Assembly (NCBI RefSeq): GCF_029255545.1
Contig: NZ_JANLJJ010000068.1
Span: 105,774-139,430 of the forward strand
Direction: 5' to 3'
From: Ferrovibrio sp.
Lineage (GTDB): Bacteria; Pseudomonadota; Alphaproteobacteria; Ferrovibrionales; Ferrovibrionaceae
Length of the DNA: 33,657 bases
Below, in pieces: positions 8,075-16,680 of this stretch; position 1 is the first letter of the stretch; every line of letters starts with the position of its first letter. Both the position numbers and the translations under genes were made by a program. Below the pieces are notes generated by a model. The model was not told the DNA's origin, made no database searches, and worked only from the letters and a program-made list of their open reading frames with translations.

Positions 8075-9094
8075 TTACCGCTTGGCCACGGGATAAAGGC
8101 CCTGCGGCCGCCATAGCAGGATCAGCACCATCAGCAGGATGCTGGAGCCCAGCGCCAGCTTGGGCGCCAGGAAGCCGGTGTAGTTCGCCACCAGAGCCAC
8201 CAGCAGCGCGCCGACGAAGCAGCCGCCGATCGAGCCCAGCCCGCCGATGATGATGACGATGAAGATCAGCACGTTCACCTCCATGCCCATGCCGGCGGTG
8301 AGCGTCTGGCGGTAGAAGGCCCAGAGCACGCCGCCCAGGCCGGCCAGGGCCGAACCGGCGATGAACACGCCGACGAACAGGCGGCGGATCCTGTAGCCCA
8401 GCGCCTCCACCATCTCGGCATTCTCGACGCCGGCGCGGATCAGCAGGCCGATCTTGGTGCGGTTGAGCAGCAGGTGCATCAGGCCGAACACCAGCAGGCC
8501 CAGCACCACGGCGATCACGCGGTATTTCTCCATCGCCGCCTCGCCCACCACGATGGCGCCGCGCAAACCTTCGGGCAGCCGCAGCGGGATCGGGCTGGCG
8601 CCCCAGATCACATGGATCATCTGTTCGGCCACGATCATGCCGCCCATGGTGATCAGGATCTGCTTCAGGTGCTGGCCATAGACCGGGCGGATCACCACCC
8701 GCTCGAAGGCATAGCCCAGCGCGCCGGTCACCAGCATGGCGACCACGATGCAGGCCAGCAGCACGCCGATATTGAGCCAGATATTCGGGCTCTCGACCCA
8801 GCCGGCCAGCGGGCCCAGCACCATCAGGCTGACATAGGCGCCGAACGAGATGAACACGCCATGGCCGAAATTCAGCACGTCCATCAGGCCGAAGACCAGT
8901 GTGAGGCCCGAGGCCATCAGGAAGATCATCATGCCCATGGCCAAAGCCGCGACGGTGAGCGTGACCCAGGTGGAGAAACTGCCCACCAGCGGCAGGGCGG
9001 CGACGGCCAGGATCGGCACCAGCAGGGCCGGCAGCCAGTCGGTCTTCACCTTCGGCAGCGAGACGGTTTCAGTAGTGGCGGCAACAGCGGTCAT
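8075..9094 (-). CDS. livH: Branched-chain amino acid-type ABC permease, LivH
   Basis: This 339-residue permease is the LivH-type partner. It has an N-terminal extension of about 30 residues before the helices. Recognisable segments are ASGLTLVFGLMDVLNFGHG, GLLIRAGVENAEMVEALGYRI (coupling loop) and IIIGGLGSIGGCFVGALLV. It ends in LLWRPQGLYPVAKR, which is typical of the family. The ATG at 9094 overlaps the stop of livF as ATGA, so its translation is tied to the ATPase gene. With LivM it would form the membrane channel for an amino acid, amide or organic acid. Confidence 0.92.
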   Translation of the reverse strand: MTAVAATTETVSLPKVKTDWLPALLVPILAVAALPLVGSFSTWVTLTVAALAMGMMIFLMASGLTLVFGLMDVLNFGHGVFISFGAYVSLMVLGPLAGWVESPNIWLNIGVLLACIVVAMLVTGALGYAFERVVIRPVYGQHLKQILITMGGMIVAEQMIHVIWGASPIPLRLPEGLRGAIVVGEAAMEKYRVIAVVLGLLVFGLMHLLLNRTKIGLLIRAGVENAEMVEALGYRIRRLFVGVFIAGSALAGLGGVLWAFYRQTLTAGMGMEVNVLIFIVIIIGGLGSIGGCFVGALLVALVANYTGFLAPKLALGSSILLMVLILLWRPQGLYPVAKR

Positions 9095-9816
9095 TGATGC
9101 GCGTCCATGCTCAGGCCCAGCAGTTTCTGCTGCAGCGTGGTGTCTTCCGCCAGTTCGGCCATGGCGCCGCGATGCACGACGCGGCCATCGTCCATCACGG
9201 CCACGGAATCGCCCAGCAGCCTGGCGGCCATGAAATTCTGCTCCACCAGCAGGATGGTGGCGCCGGTGGATTTCAGCTCGCGGAAGGCCTGGATCATGTT
9301 CATGATGATGGCCGGCGCGAGACCTTTGGTCGGCTCGTCGATCAGCAGCAATTCGCGCGGCTCCACGATGGCGCGGGCGATCGCCAGCATCTGCTTCTGC
9401 CCACCCGACAGCGTGCCGGCGGCCAGAGACCAGAATTTCTCCAGCGCCGGGAACAGGCCGAAAATCCATTTCAGGCGTTTTGGGTCGATCTCGCCGTTGC
9501 GCGCGGCGAGGATCATGTTCTCGCGCACGGTGAGGTCGGCGAAGATGCCCATATTCTCGGGCACGTAGGCGATGCCTGCCTGGGCGATATCGGGCGTGGA
9601 CAGTTTCGTGATGTCGCGGCCATCGAAATGCACATGGCCTTTTGATGCCTGCCACAGCCCCATGATGGTGCGCAACGTGGTGGTCTTGCCGGCGCCATTG
9701 CGGCCCAGCAGCATGGTGAGCTGGCCACGCGGCACCACGAGGTCGATGCCATGCAGGATGTGATACTGCCCGATATGGGTATGCACGCCGTCCAGGCGCA
9801 GGATCGCGTCCTTCAT
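9091..9816 (-). CDS. livF: ABC transporter ATPase, LivF type
   Basis: This 241-residue nucleotide-binding protein has Walker A GRNGAGKTT at residues 38-46, Q-loop region YVPENMGIFADLTVREN, signature LSGGQKQMLAIARA, and Walker B LLLIDEPTKGLAP followed by the switch histidine region LVEQNF. YVPENMGIFADLTVREN and TKGLAP are LivF hallmarks. It pairs with LivG to drive LivH-LivM. The ATG at 9816 overlaps the livG stop by ATGA. Confidence 0.93.
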   Translation of the reverse strand: MKDAILRLDGVHTHIGQYHILHGIDLVVPRGQLTMLLGRNGAGKTTTLRTIMGLWQASKGHVHFDGRDITKLSTPDIAQAGIAYVPENMGIFADLTVRENMILAARNGEIDPKRLKWIFGLFPALEKFWSLAAGTLSGGQKQMLAIARAIVEPRELLLIDEPTKGLAPAIIMNMIQAFRELKSTGATILLVEQNFMAARLLGDSVAVMDDGRVVHRGAMAELAEDTTLQQKLLGLSMDAHQ

Positions 9817-10607
9817 CGCGCGGCCTCCCCCATCGTCTGACCCGCGGCCTCGGGCGAGATGCCGAGATAGGCCTCCTGCACCACCGGCGAGGCGATCACC
9901 GTGGCCGGCTCGCCATCGGCCACCAGGGTTCCGTTATGCAGCACGATGATGCGGTCGGCCAGCGAGCGCACCACGTCCATCTTGTGCTCGACCAGCAGCA
10001 CGGTCTTGTCGCCGCGCGCCTTGATGCCGTGGATCAGGTCCAGCACGGTGGGCACCTCGTCGACCGACATGCCGGCGGTCGGCTCGTCGAACATGAAGAC
10101 ATCGGGTTCCAGCGCCAGCAGCAGGGCCACTTCCAGCTTACGCTGGTCGCCATGGGGCAAAGCGCCCGCCATGGCATTGCGCTTCTCGAGCAGCTTCACG
10201 GACTCCAGCAGGCTGTCCGCCTTCTCGATCAGGTCGCGGCGATGGCTCCACAGCTGCAGGAGCTGCAATCCCGCGCCGGCGCGGGACTGCACGGCCAGGC
10301 GCACGTTTTCCATCACGGTGAGGTTGGGAAACAGGTTGGTAAGCTGGAAGGCGCGCCCCATGCCGCGCTTGGTGCGCGCCGAGGCCGTCAGGCCGCTGAC
10401 ATCATGGCCGCGCAGCAGCACGCTTCCGGCGGTGGCCTTGAGCTGGCCCGAGATCAGGTTGAAATAGGTGGTCTTGCCGGCGCCATTCGGCCCGACGATG
10501 GCGGTGAGCGTGCCGGGATGGAAGGCGCAGCTGACGGCATTCACGGCGACATGGCCGCCGAAGCGGATCGTCAGGTCGCGGGTTTCGAGGGCGGGCGTGG
10601 CGGGCAT
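9813..10607 (-). CDS. livG: ABC transporter ATPase, LivG type
   Basis: This 264-residue ATPase has Walker A GPNGAGKTT at 39-47, the LivG-type RAFQLTNLFPNLTVMENV, a signature region read as LPHGDQRKLEVALLL (LSYGDQRRLE in many relatives), and Walker B VFMFDEPTAGMS with LVEHKMD. The start is taken as ATG at 10607 because the longer frame to 10661 runs back through the hairpin that follows livK. The ribosome binding site is weak. The LPHGD variant in the signature is unusual but keeps the glycine. It follows livK after 57 bases. Confidence 0.9.
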   Translation of the reverse strand: MPATPALETRDLTIRFGGHVAVNAVSCAFHPGTLTAIVGPNGAGKTTYFNLISGQLKATAGSVLLRGHDVSGLTASARTKRGMGRAFQLTNLFPNLTVMENVRLAVQSRAGAGLQLLQLWSHRRDLIEKADSLLESVKLLEKRNAMAGALPHGDQRKLEVALLLALEPDVFMFDEPTAGMSVDEVPTVLDLIHGIKARGDKTVLLVEHKMDVVRSLADRIIVLHNGTLVADGEPATVIASPVVQEAYLGISPEAAGQTMGEAAR

Positions 10608-10625
10608 CGGACCGGATATGAAAAT

Positions 10626-10652
10626 GGCCGGGACAGACAGGCTGTCCCGGCC
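10626..10652 (-). terminator. Hairpin between livK and livG (partial terminator or mRNA stabiliser)
   Basis: An 11-bp perfect stem, GGCCGGGACAG paired with CTGTCCCGGCC, with a 5-base loop, lies 12 bases after the livK stop. In the transcript it is followed by only four U residues (AUUUUC). This is weak for termination and fits an attenuator or 3' stabiliser that makes binding protein more abundant than the ATPases and permeases, a common arrangement in ABC importer operons. Confidence 0.65.
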
Positions 10653-10664
10653 GGTTTGCAATAA

Positions 10665-11864
10665 TCAGCGCTTGTTGCGGATCGGGATCGGCATGGCCGA
10701 TTCCGGGATCACCTGCACGAGGTCGAGCAGGTCGACATCGCTCTTGCCGTCCTTCTTGACCCGGAAGTGGTACATCTGCTGCATCGCCTGATGGTCGTCC
10801 TTGCGGAAGAACATGGTGCCCTTCGGGGTGTCGAAGGCCATGCCTTCCATGGCGGCGATCAGCTTGTCGGTGTTGCTGCCGCCGGCCTTCTGGATGGCGG
10901 TCAGCGCGGCCGAAGCGGCGGCGAAACCACCGGCGGTGAAGAAGTCAGGCGGGGCGCCGTTGTTGCGCTTCTTGTGTTCGGTCACCAGCCAGTCGTTCAT
11001 CGGGTTCTTCGGGAAGTCGTAGTAGTAATAGATCGCGCCTTCCATGCCCGGATAGGGTTTATAGAGCTTCATCACCGGCAGGATGTTGCCGCCCGGCGCG
11101 ATCTCGATGCCGAAACGCTCCGGCTTCAGGTCGGCGATCTTGGGCAGCGGATGCGGGCCGGCCCAGATGATGGCGATGATCTTCTTGCCCGGCTTGTCCT
11201 TCAGCGCATCGAACAGGCGCTGGGCCGAGGCGGTGAAATCGGTGGTCTGGGTCGGGGCATATTCCTCGAACGCGATCTTGACGTTCGGATGCGACAGGGC
11301 GAGTGCTTCCTTCATCGCCTTGATGCCATCGCGGCCGAAGGCGTAATCCTGCGCCAGGGTCGCGACATGCACTTCGCCGGTTTTGGGGAACGCGGCAGCG
11401 CCGGCATAGGCGTCCTGCATCGAGGAGCGGCCGGTGCGGAAGATATACTTGTTCCACTTCTCGCCGGTGATCGCGTCGGCCACGGCCGGCTCGACGATCA
11501 GCACCTTCTTGTGCTCCTCGGCCACCGGCAGCATGGCCAGCGCGCCGCCCGAGCCCGTCGTGCCGACGGCCAGGTCGACATTGTCGTCGGCATAGGCCTG
11601 CTCGAGCAGCGACTTGGCGAGGTCGGGCTTGAACTGGTCGTCCTTGACGATCACCTGGATCTTGCGGCCCTGCCAGGTCATCGAGCCCTTGGTCAGGTAT
11701 TCCAGACCCATCATGAAGCCGGTCTCGGTCTGCTTGGCATAAGCCTCGAGCGGACCGGTCTTGCTGGCGATCAGGGCGATCTTCAGATCGGCGGCCTGCG
11801 CCGTCATGGCGCTGCCGGCGATCAGGGCGGCGGTCAGGGCCGCCGTCTTCATCACGCGCTGCAT
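10665..11864 (-). CDS. livK: Periplasmic substrate-binding protein of the HAAT importer
   Basis: This 399-residue type I periplasmic binding protein is the receptor of the importer. A signal peptide spans about residues 1-24 (MKTAALTAALIAGSAMTAQA, cleaved before ADLK). The mature part begins KIALIASKTGPLEAYAKQ, then AVGTTGSGGALAMLPVAEEHKK and AVADAITGEKWNKYIFRT. This subgroup is, from my knowledge of the family, often found near genes for aromatic or organic acid breakdown rather than amino acid uptake. The start is ATG at 11864 with AAGGGAGA 6 bases upstream. It is the first gene of the minus-strand operon and divergent from tetR, with candidate operators between them. Confidence 0.9.
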   Translation of the reverse strand: MQRVMKTAALTAALIAGSAMTAQAADLKIALIASKTGPLEAYAKQTETGFMMGLEYLTKGSMTWQGRKIQVIVKDDQFKPDLAKSLLEQAYADDNVDLAVGTTGSGGALAMLPVAEEHKKVLIVEPAVADAITGEKWNKYIFRTGRSSMQDAYAGAAAFPKTGEVHVATLAQDYAFGRDGIKAMKEALALSHPNVKIAFEEYAPTQTTDFTASAQRLFDALKDKPGKKIIAIIWAGPHPLPKIADLKPERFGIEIAPGGNILPVMKLYKPYPGMEGAIYYYYDFPKNPMNDWLVTEHKKRNNGAPPDFFTAGGFAAASAALTAIQKAGGSNTDKLIAAMEGMAFDTPKGTMFFRKDDHQAMQQMYHFRVKKDGKSDVDLLDLVQVIPESAMPIPIRNKR

Positions 11865-12168
11865 TTTGTCTCTCCCTTGCGACGATTGCGGACGGACTGC
11901 GGCGGGATCGCTCCCGCCGGTTATGGCGATGGAGACGCGACTACAGGCGTGCGTTATGCGCGACATCGTGCTCCTCCCTTTCCTGCGGCCCGGGTGGTCC
12001 CGGTGCCGGTGACGGGGCGCCGTCCGCTATGGACGCCCGCCAAACATGACACTTGATTCATGTCTCGACTATTCGTAGCCTTGCGCCATAAGCCCGTCAA
12101 GCTGGATTCTGACGATTTCGGCCGTGGGCGGAGGAAACGACGGATAATCAAAACATGACGGCTGAATC
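11865..12168. promoter_or_regulatory. Divergent control region between livK and tetR
   Basis: This 304-base gap carries no gene. It holds two copies of an ACATGA-N8-TCATGT inverted repeat near its right side. The left half (11870-12040) is GC-rich with no obvious conserved signal. A possible plus-strand promoter is TTGATT at 12053 and TAGCCT at 12076 with a 17-base spacer; it would place the first repeat over the -35 box. I see no convincing livK promoter by eye. Confidence 0.6.
12044..12063. promoter_or_regulatory. Candidate TetR operator, copy 1
   Basis: ACATGA, 8 bases, TCATGT: a perfect 6+6 inverted repeat. The identical half-sites with the identical spacing recur 109 bases downstream. 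The size suits a TetR dimer. The position, about 180 bases upstream of livK and inside the divergent region, suits control of the importer, of tetR, or of both. Confidence 0.65.
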
Positions 12169-12172
12169 ATGT
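12153..12172. promoter_or_regulatory. Candidate TetR operator, copy 2, over the tetR start codon
   Basis: ACATGA, 8 bases, TCATGT; the right half-site includes the tetR ATG at 12169. Binding here would block transcription of tetR and the downstream catabolic genes as a roadblock or by covering the start. That fits negative autoregulation of the five-gene acyl-CoA operon. The spacer differs from copy 1 while the half-sites are identical, as expected of a true operator. Confidence 0.65.
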
Positions 12173-12810
12173 TGAACACCGCCTCGAGAAAACGTGCCCT
12201 GCCCCTGCCGAAGACCGGCCGGGGCGAGATGACCCGCCGCAAGATTCTCGATTCCGCCAAACGCGAGATCGGCCGCCGCGGCTTTGCCGAGGCCTCGATC
12301 AGCACCATCACCGCCGAAGCCGGCGTCGCCCAGGGCACCTTCTACATCTACTTCCGCAGCAAGGAAGACGTGATGCGCGAGCTGGTCCTGCATATGGGCC
12401 GCATGCTGCGCCATCACCTGACCGAGGCCACCGAGGGCGCGAGAGACCGCATCGAGGCTGAGCGGCTGGGCCTGCGCGCCTTTCTCGATTTCGTGCGCCG
12501 CAATCCCGACCTCTACAAGGTGGTCGAGGAATCGCAGTTCGTCGACGAGAAGGTCTACCGCCAGTATTACACCGAATTCGCCAAGTCCTACCGCATCGCC
12601 CTGGCCGCGGCCGAGAAGCGTGGCGAGATCACGCCCGGCGGCACCGAGAATGCCATCGAGGTGCGCGCCTGGATGCTGATGGGCATCGCCGTCTTCCTCG
12701 GCCAGCGCTATGGCCTGTGGGACCCGAAAGCCCCGCTCGACCCCATCGTCGATGTCGCCACCGCCATGCTGGCGCATGGTATGGCAGCCCCGGGCATGGC
12801 GGCACGCTGA
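12169..12810 (+). CDS. TetR/AcrR family transcriptional regulator
   Basis: This 213-residue repressor has a TetR helix-turn-helix at about residues 22-68: RRKILDSAKREIGRRGF, then SISTITAEAGVAQGTFYIYF, the recognition helix, and RSKEDVM. A basic 20-residue tail precedes it. The C-terminal ligand domain (FLDFVRRNPDLYKVVEESQFVDEKVYRQYY) resembles TetR proteins that respond to CoA esters or other small ligands, but the ligand is not predictable. It is the first gene of the plus-strand operon, 2 bases from the crotonase start. Inferred targets are its own operon and the divergent livK operon, through the two inverted repeats. Confidence 0.9.
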   Translation: MLNTASRKRALPLPKTGRGEMTRRKILDSAKREIGRRGFAEASISTITAEAGVAQGTFYIYFRSKEDVMRELVLHMGRMLRHHLTEATEGARDRIEAERLGLRAFLDFVRRNPDLYKVVEESQFVDEKVYRQYYTEFAKSYRIALAAAEKRGEITPGGTENAIEVRAWMLMGIAVFLGQRYGLWDPKAPLDPIVDVATAMLAHGMAAPGMAAR

Positions 12811-12812
12811 CC

Positions 12813-13583
12813 ATGGCCTTCACCCGTCTCGACATTGCGGGCCCGGTGGCCCGGCTGAGCTTCAATCGGCCGGAACGGCATAACAGCCTGGTGCCCGAGC
12901 TGATCGCGGCACTGAAACTCGATCTGGCCCGCCTCGCGATGACGCCTGATCTGCGTGTCCTGGTGCTGCAGGCCGAAGGCCGCAGTTTCTCCACCGGCGG
13001 CGATGTCGGCGGTTTCTTCGCCGTGCCGCGTGGTGAACGTCGCGCTTATGCCGATGGCCTGGTCGGCGGCCTGAACGACTGCATCATGGCCCTGCTCAAC
13101 CTGCCGATCCCGGTGCTCAGCCGCATCCAGGGCCCGGTCACCGGCGGTTCGCTCGGTTTCCTGCTGGCCTGCGACCTTGTCGCGATCACGCCGCGGGCCT
13201 TCATCCAGCCCTACTATACCGAAGTGGGCTTCAGCCCCGATGGCGGTTGGACCGCCCTGCTGCCCGCCCGTATCGGCGATGCGGCGGCCCGCGAAATCCA
13301 GCTGCGCAACCGGCGCGTCAGCGCGGCCGAAGCCGTGCAGCTTGGCCTGGCCACCGCGCTGGTCGAGCCAGAGGCGCTGGACGCCACCATCGACGGCTGG
13401 CTGGCCGAACTGCTCGCCAAGCAACCGGCCGCCATCGCGGCGACAAAAGCCTGCCTGCTGCCAGCGGAGCGTCGCGCCACCATCGTCGCGGCGCTGGAAC
13501 TGGAGAAGCAGTCCTTTCTCGACCAGATCGACAGCGAGGAAGCCCATCATGGCATGGCGCGTTTCCTTGCCGAGTCGGCATAA
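12813..13583 (+). CDS. Crotonase family enoyl-CoA isomerase, PaaG-like
   Basis: This 256-residue crotonase-fold protein has the first oxyanion segment EGRSFSTGGDVGGF near 55-68 and the second QGPVTGGSLGFLLACDL near 106-122. The catalytic region is IQPYYTEVGFSPDGGWTALLP: Tyr takes the place of the first hydratase Glu, and Asp143 in SPDGG matches the catalytic Asp of PaaG-type isomerases. It is therefore more likely an isomerase or ring-oxepin-type enzyme than a hydratase. No strong ribosome binding site precedes the ATG; it probably relies on coupling to tetR 2 bases upstream. It belongs to the acyl-CoA operon with the ligase and MaoC genes. Confidence 0.85.
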   Translation: MAFTRLDIAGPVARLSFNRPERHNSLVPELIAALKLDLARLAMTPDLRVLVLQAEGRSFSTGGDVGGFFAVPRGERRAYADGLVGGLNDCIMALLNLPIPVLSRIQGPVTGGSLGFLLACDLVAITPRAFIQPYYTEVGFSPDGGWTALLPARIGDAAAREIQLRNRRVSAAEAVQLGLATALVEPEALDATIDGWLAELLAKQPAAIAATKACLLPAERRATIVAALELEKQSFLDQIDSEEAHHGMARFLAESA

Positions 13584-13594
13584 CGGGGGAAACC

Positions 13595-15094
<1,500 letters not shown>

Positions 15095-15099
15095 GTGCC

Positions 15100-15471
15100 A
15101 TGACCATCATCAGCCACGACCGCGCCCTGGCCCAGGGCGAATTCGACCTGTTCGCCGCAGTCAGCGGCGACAACAATCCGATCCATGTCGATCCGGATTT
15201 CTCCGCCCGCACCCGCTTCGGCCGCACGGTCAGCCACGGCATGCTGCTCTACACCGTGCTGTGGGGCCTGCTGCAGAAGCAGCATCCCGGCGCGCGGCAG
15301 GTCAGCCAGACCATGATGTTTCCCAATCCGGCCTATGCCGGCGAAACGCTGCGCTTCGAGCTGAGCGAGACGGCCTCCGCCGACAGCCGGCGCAGCTATG
15401 CCACCAGGGTCACCCGCGTCGCCGACGGCGCCGTGGTGCTGGATGGCCAGACGGAGATCGCCCTGCCATGA
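15100..15471 (+). CDS. MaoC-type (R)-enoyl-CoA hydratase, active partner
   Basis: This 123-residue single hot-dog domain has the full MaoC hydratase motif. Asp24 and His29 lie in SGDNNPIHVDPDF, followed by FGRTVSHGML, which closes the active site. It would hydrate a trans-2-enoyl-CoA to the (R)-3-hydroxyacyl-CoA. The start is taken as ATG at 15100; a GTG at 15091 gives a GTGA overlap with the ligase stop and is an alternative. It is followed by a second hot-dog gene in ATGA overlap, and the two probably form a complex. Confidence 0.87.
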   Translation: MTIISHDRALAQGEFDLFAAVSGDNNPIHVDPDFSARTRFGRTVSHGMLLYTVLWGLLQKQHPGARQVSQTMMFPNPAYAGETLRFELSETASADSRRSYATRVTRVADGAVVLDGQTEIALP

Positions 15472-15860
15472 CCGAGACCGCCCTCACCCATAAAGGCATG
15501 CGCGTCGGCGACCACGCCAGCGTCACCCGCAGCTTCTCGGCCAACGACCTGCGCCAATTCCAGTCGCTGGCTGCCCGCGACGGCGCCGCGCTCGACGCCG
15601 TGCCCGAGCCTCTGATCGGCGCGCTGTTTTCCTACCTGCTTGGCGTCGAGCTGCCCGGCTTCGGCACCAATTACCTGAAGCAGGAACTGAATTTCGAGCG
15701 GCCGGCCCCGGTCGGCCAGCCGCTGACGGCAAAAGTCGAGATCACCCGCCTGCGGCCCGACAAGCATCTGGTCGACCTCGCCACCACCTGCACCGATGCC
15801 GCCGGCCATGTGATCTGCCGCGGCCGCGCGCTGGTGCTGGCCCAGGATGTCGGTGCGTAA
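15468..15860 (+). CDS. MaoC-like hot-dog protein lacking the catalytic Asp/His
   Basis: This 130-residue protein has the core of a MaoC hot-dog fold: FSANDLRQFQSLAARDG, LIGALFSYLLGVELPGFGTNYL, and the strand LNFERPAPVGQPLTAKVEI. The Asp-x4-His motif of the active site is absent; the equivalent stretch reads ARDGAALDAVPEP. The ATG overlaps the stop of the active MaoC gene (ATGA), so the two are made together. Such pairs of an active and an inactive hot-dog chain are known from heterodimeric dehydratases of mycobacteria; applying that here is inference. A stand-alone thioesterase role is less likely. Confidence 0.78.
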   Translation: MTETALTHKGMRVGDHASVTRSFSANDLRQFQSLAARDGAALDAVPEPLIGALFSYLLGVELPGFGTNYLKQELNFERPAPVGQPLTAKVEITRLRPDKHLVDLATTCTDAAGHVICRGRALVLAQDVGA

Positions 15861-15870
15861 GGATTCCGCG

Positions 15871-16668
15871 ATGTATGTTGCCGAAAGCGGCCCCGGGAAC
15901 ACGCCAGGCCGGCCGCTGGTTTTCCTGCATGGCTGGGCCGCCCATGGCGGCTATTTCACGCCGCAGCTTGCCGCTTTCTCCGGGCGGCATCGCGTTCTGC
16001 TGCCCGACCTGCCCGGCCATCGCCATTCTCCCGCCACCCCTGCCGACCTGACCATTCCGTATCTGGCCGATCAGTTGCACGTCATGTTCAGGACATACGA
16101 TCTGCACGACGCCGTGCTGATCGGCTGGTCGATGGGCGCCATGGTGGCTTTCGATTACATCGCCCGCTATGGCAGCGCCAGCCTGGCCGGGCTGGTGATC
16201 GAGGACATGACGCCGCGCATCATCAATGACCGCGACTGGCAGTTCGGCATCCGCAACGGCTTTGACGCCGCCCAGAGCGAAACCGCCATGCAGATGATGC
16301 GGGCCGACTGGCCATCCTATGCCCAGAATGCCCTGCCCCGCCTGTTCGCCCGCGACAGCCGGATCGATCCCGCGCTGATGAAATGGCTCGGTGCGGAAAT
16401 GGCCGGCAACGATGGCGACGCCATGGCCGCCCTGTGGGCGTCGATGGCGCAGCAGGATTATCGCTGGCTGCTGCCGCAGCTTGAATTGCCGGTCCTGATC
16501 CTGCATGGCAACGAGAGCCAGCTCTATGAGCCAGCCGTGTGCCAGTGGCTGGCCGCCAATATCAACGGCGCGCGCCGGGTTTGCTTCGACGGCGCCGGCC
16601 ATTCCCCGCATCTGGAAATGCCGGATGCCTATAACCGCGGCCTGTCGGAATTCCTCGAGGCGCTGTAG
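15871..16668 (+). CDS. Alpha/beta hydrolase at the end of the acyl-CoA operon
   Basis: This 265-residue alpha/beta hydrolase has the oxyanion segment VFLHGWAAHGGYF, the nucleophile elbow GWSMGA (Ser), a C-terminal HGNESQLYEP where the acid is expected, and the catalytic histidine in GAGHSPHLEMP. It resembles BioH/carboxylesterase-type proteins. The ATG at 15871 has AAGGA 7 bases upstream; an in-frame ATG at 15847 lies inside the hot-dog gene and is less likely. It ends the plus-strand operon 12 bases from the convergent Crp/Fnr gene. It may release acyl chains as CoA thioesters or open an ester or lactone in the pathway. Confidence 0.85.
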   Translation: MYVAESGPGNTPGRPLVFLHGWAAHGGYFTPQLAAFSGRHRVLLPDLPGHRHSPATPADLTIPYLADQLHVMFRTYDLHDAVLIGWSMGAMVAFDYIARYGSASLAGLVIEDMTPRIINDRDWQFGIRNGFDAAQSETAMQMMRADWPSYAQNALPRLFARDSRIDPALMKWLGAEMAGNDGDAMAALWASMAQQDYRWLLPQLELPVLILHGNESQLYEPAVCQWLAANINGARRVCFDGAGHSPHLEMPDAYNRGLSEFLEAL

Positions 16669-16680
16669 GACCGGGCTGGT

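Noticed and set aside
10767-12056. Plus-strand open frame of 429 codons opposite livK
   Set aside because: Shadow of livK; the translation is repetitive and unlike any family, while livK has a signal peptide, ribosome binding site and clear binding-protein motifs.
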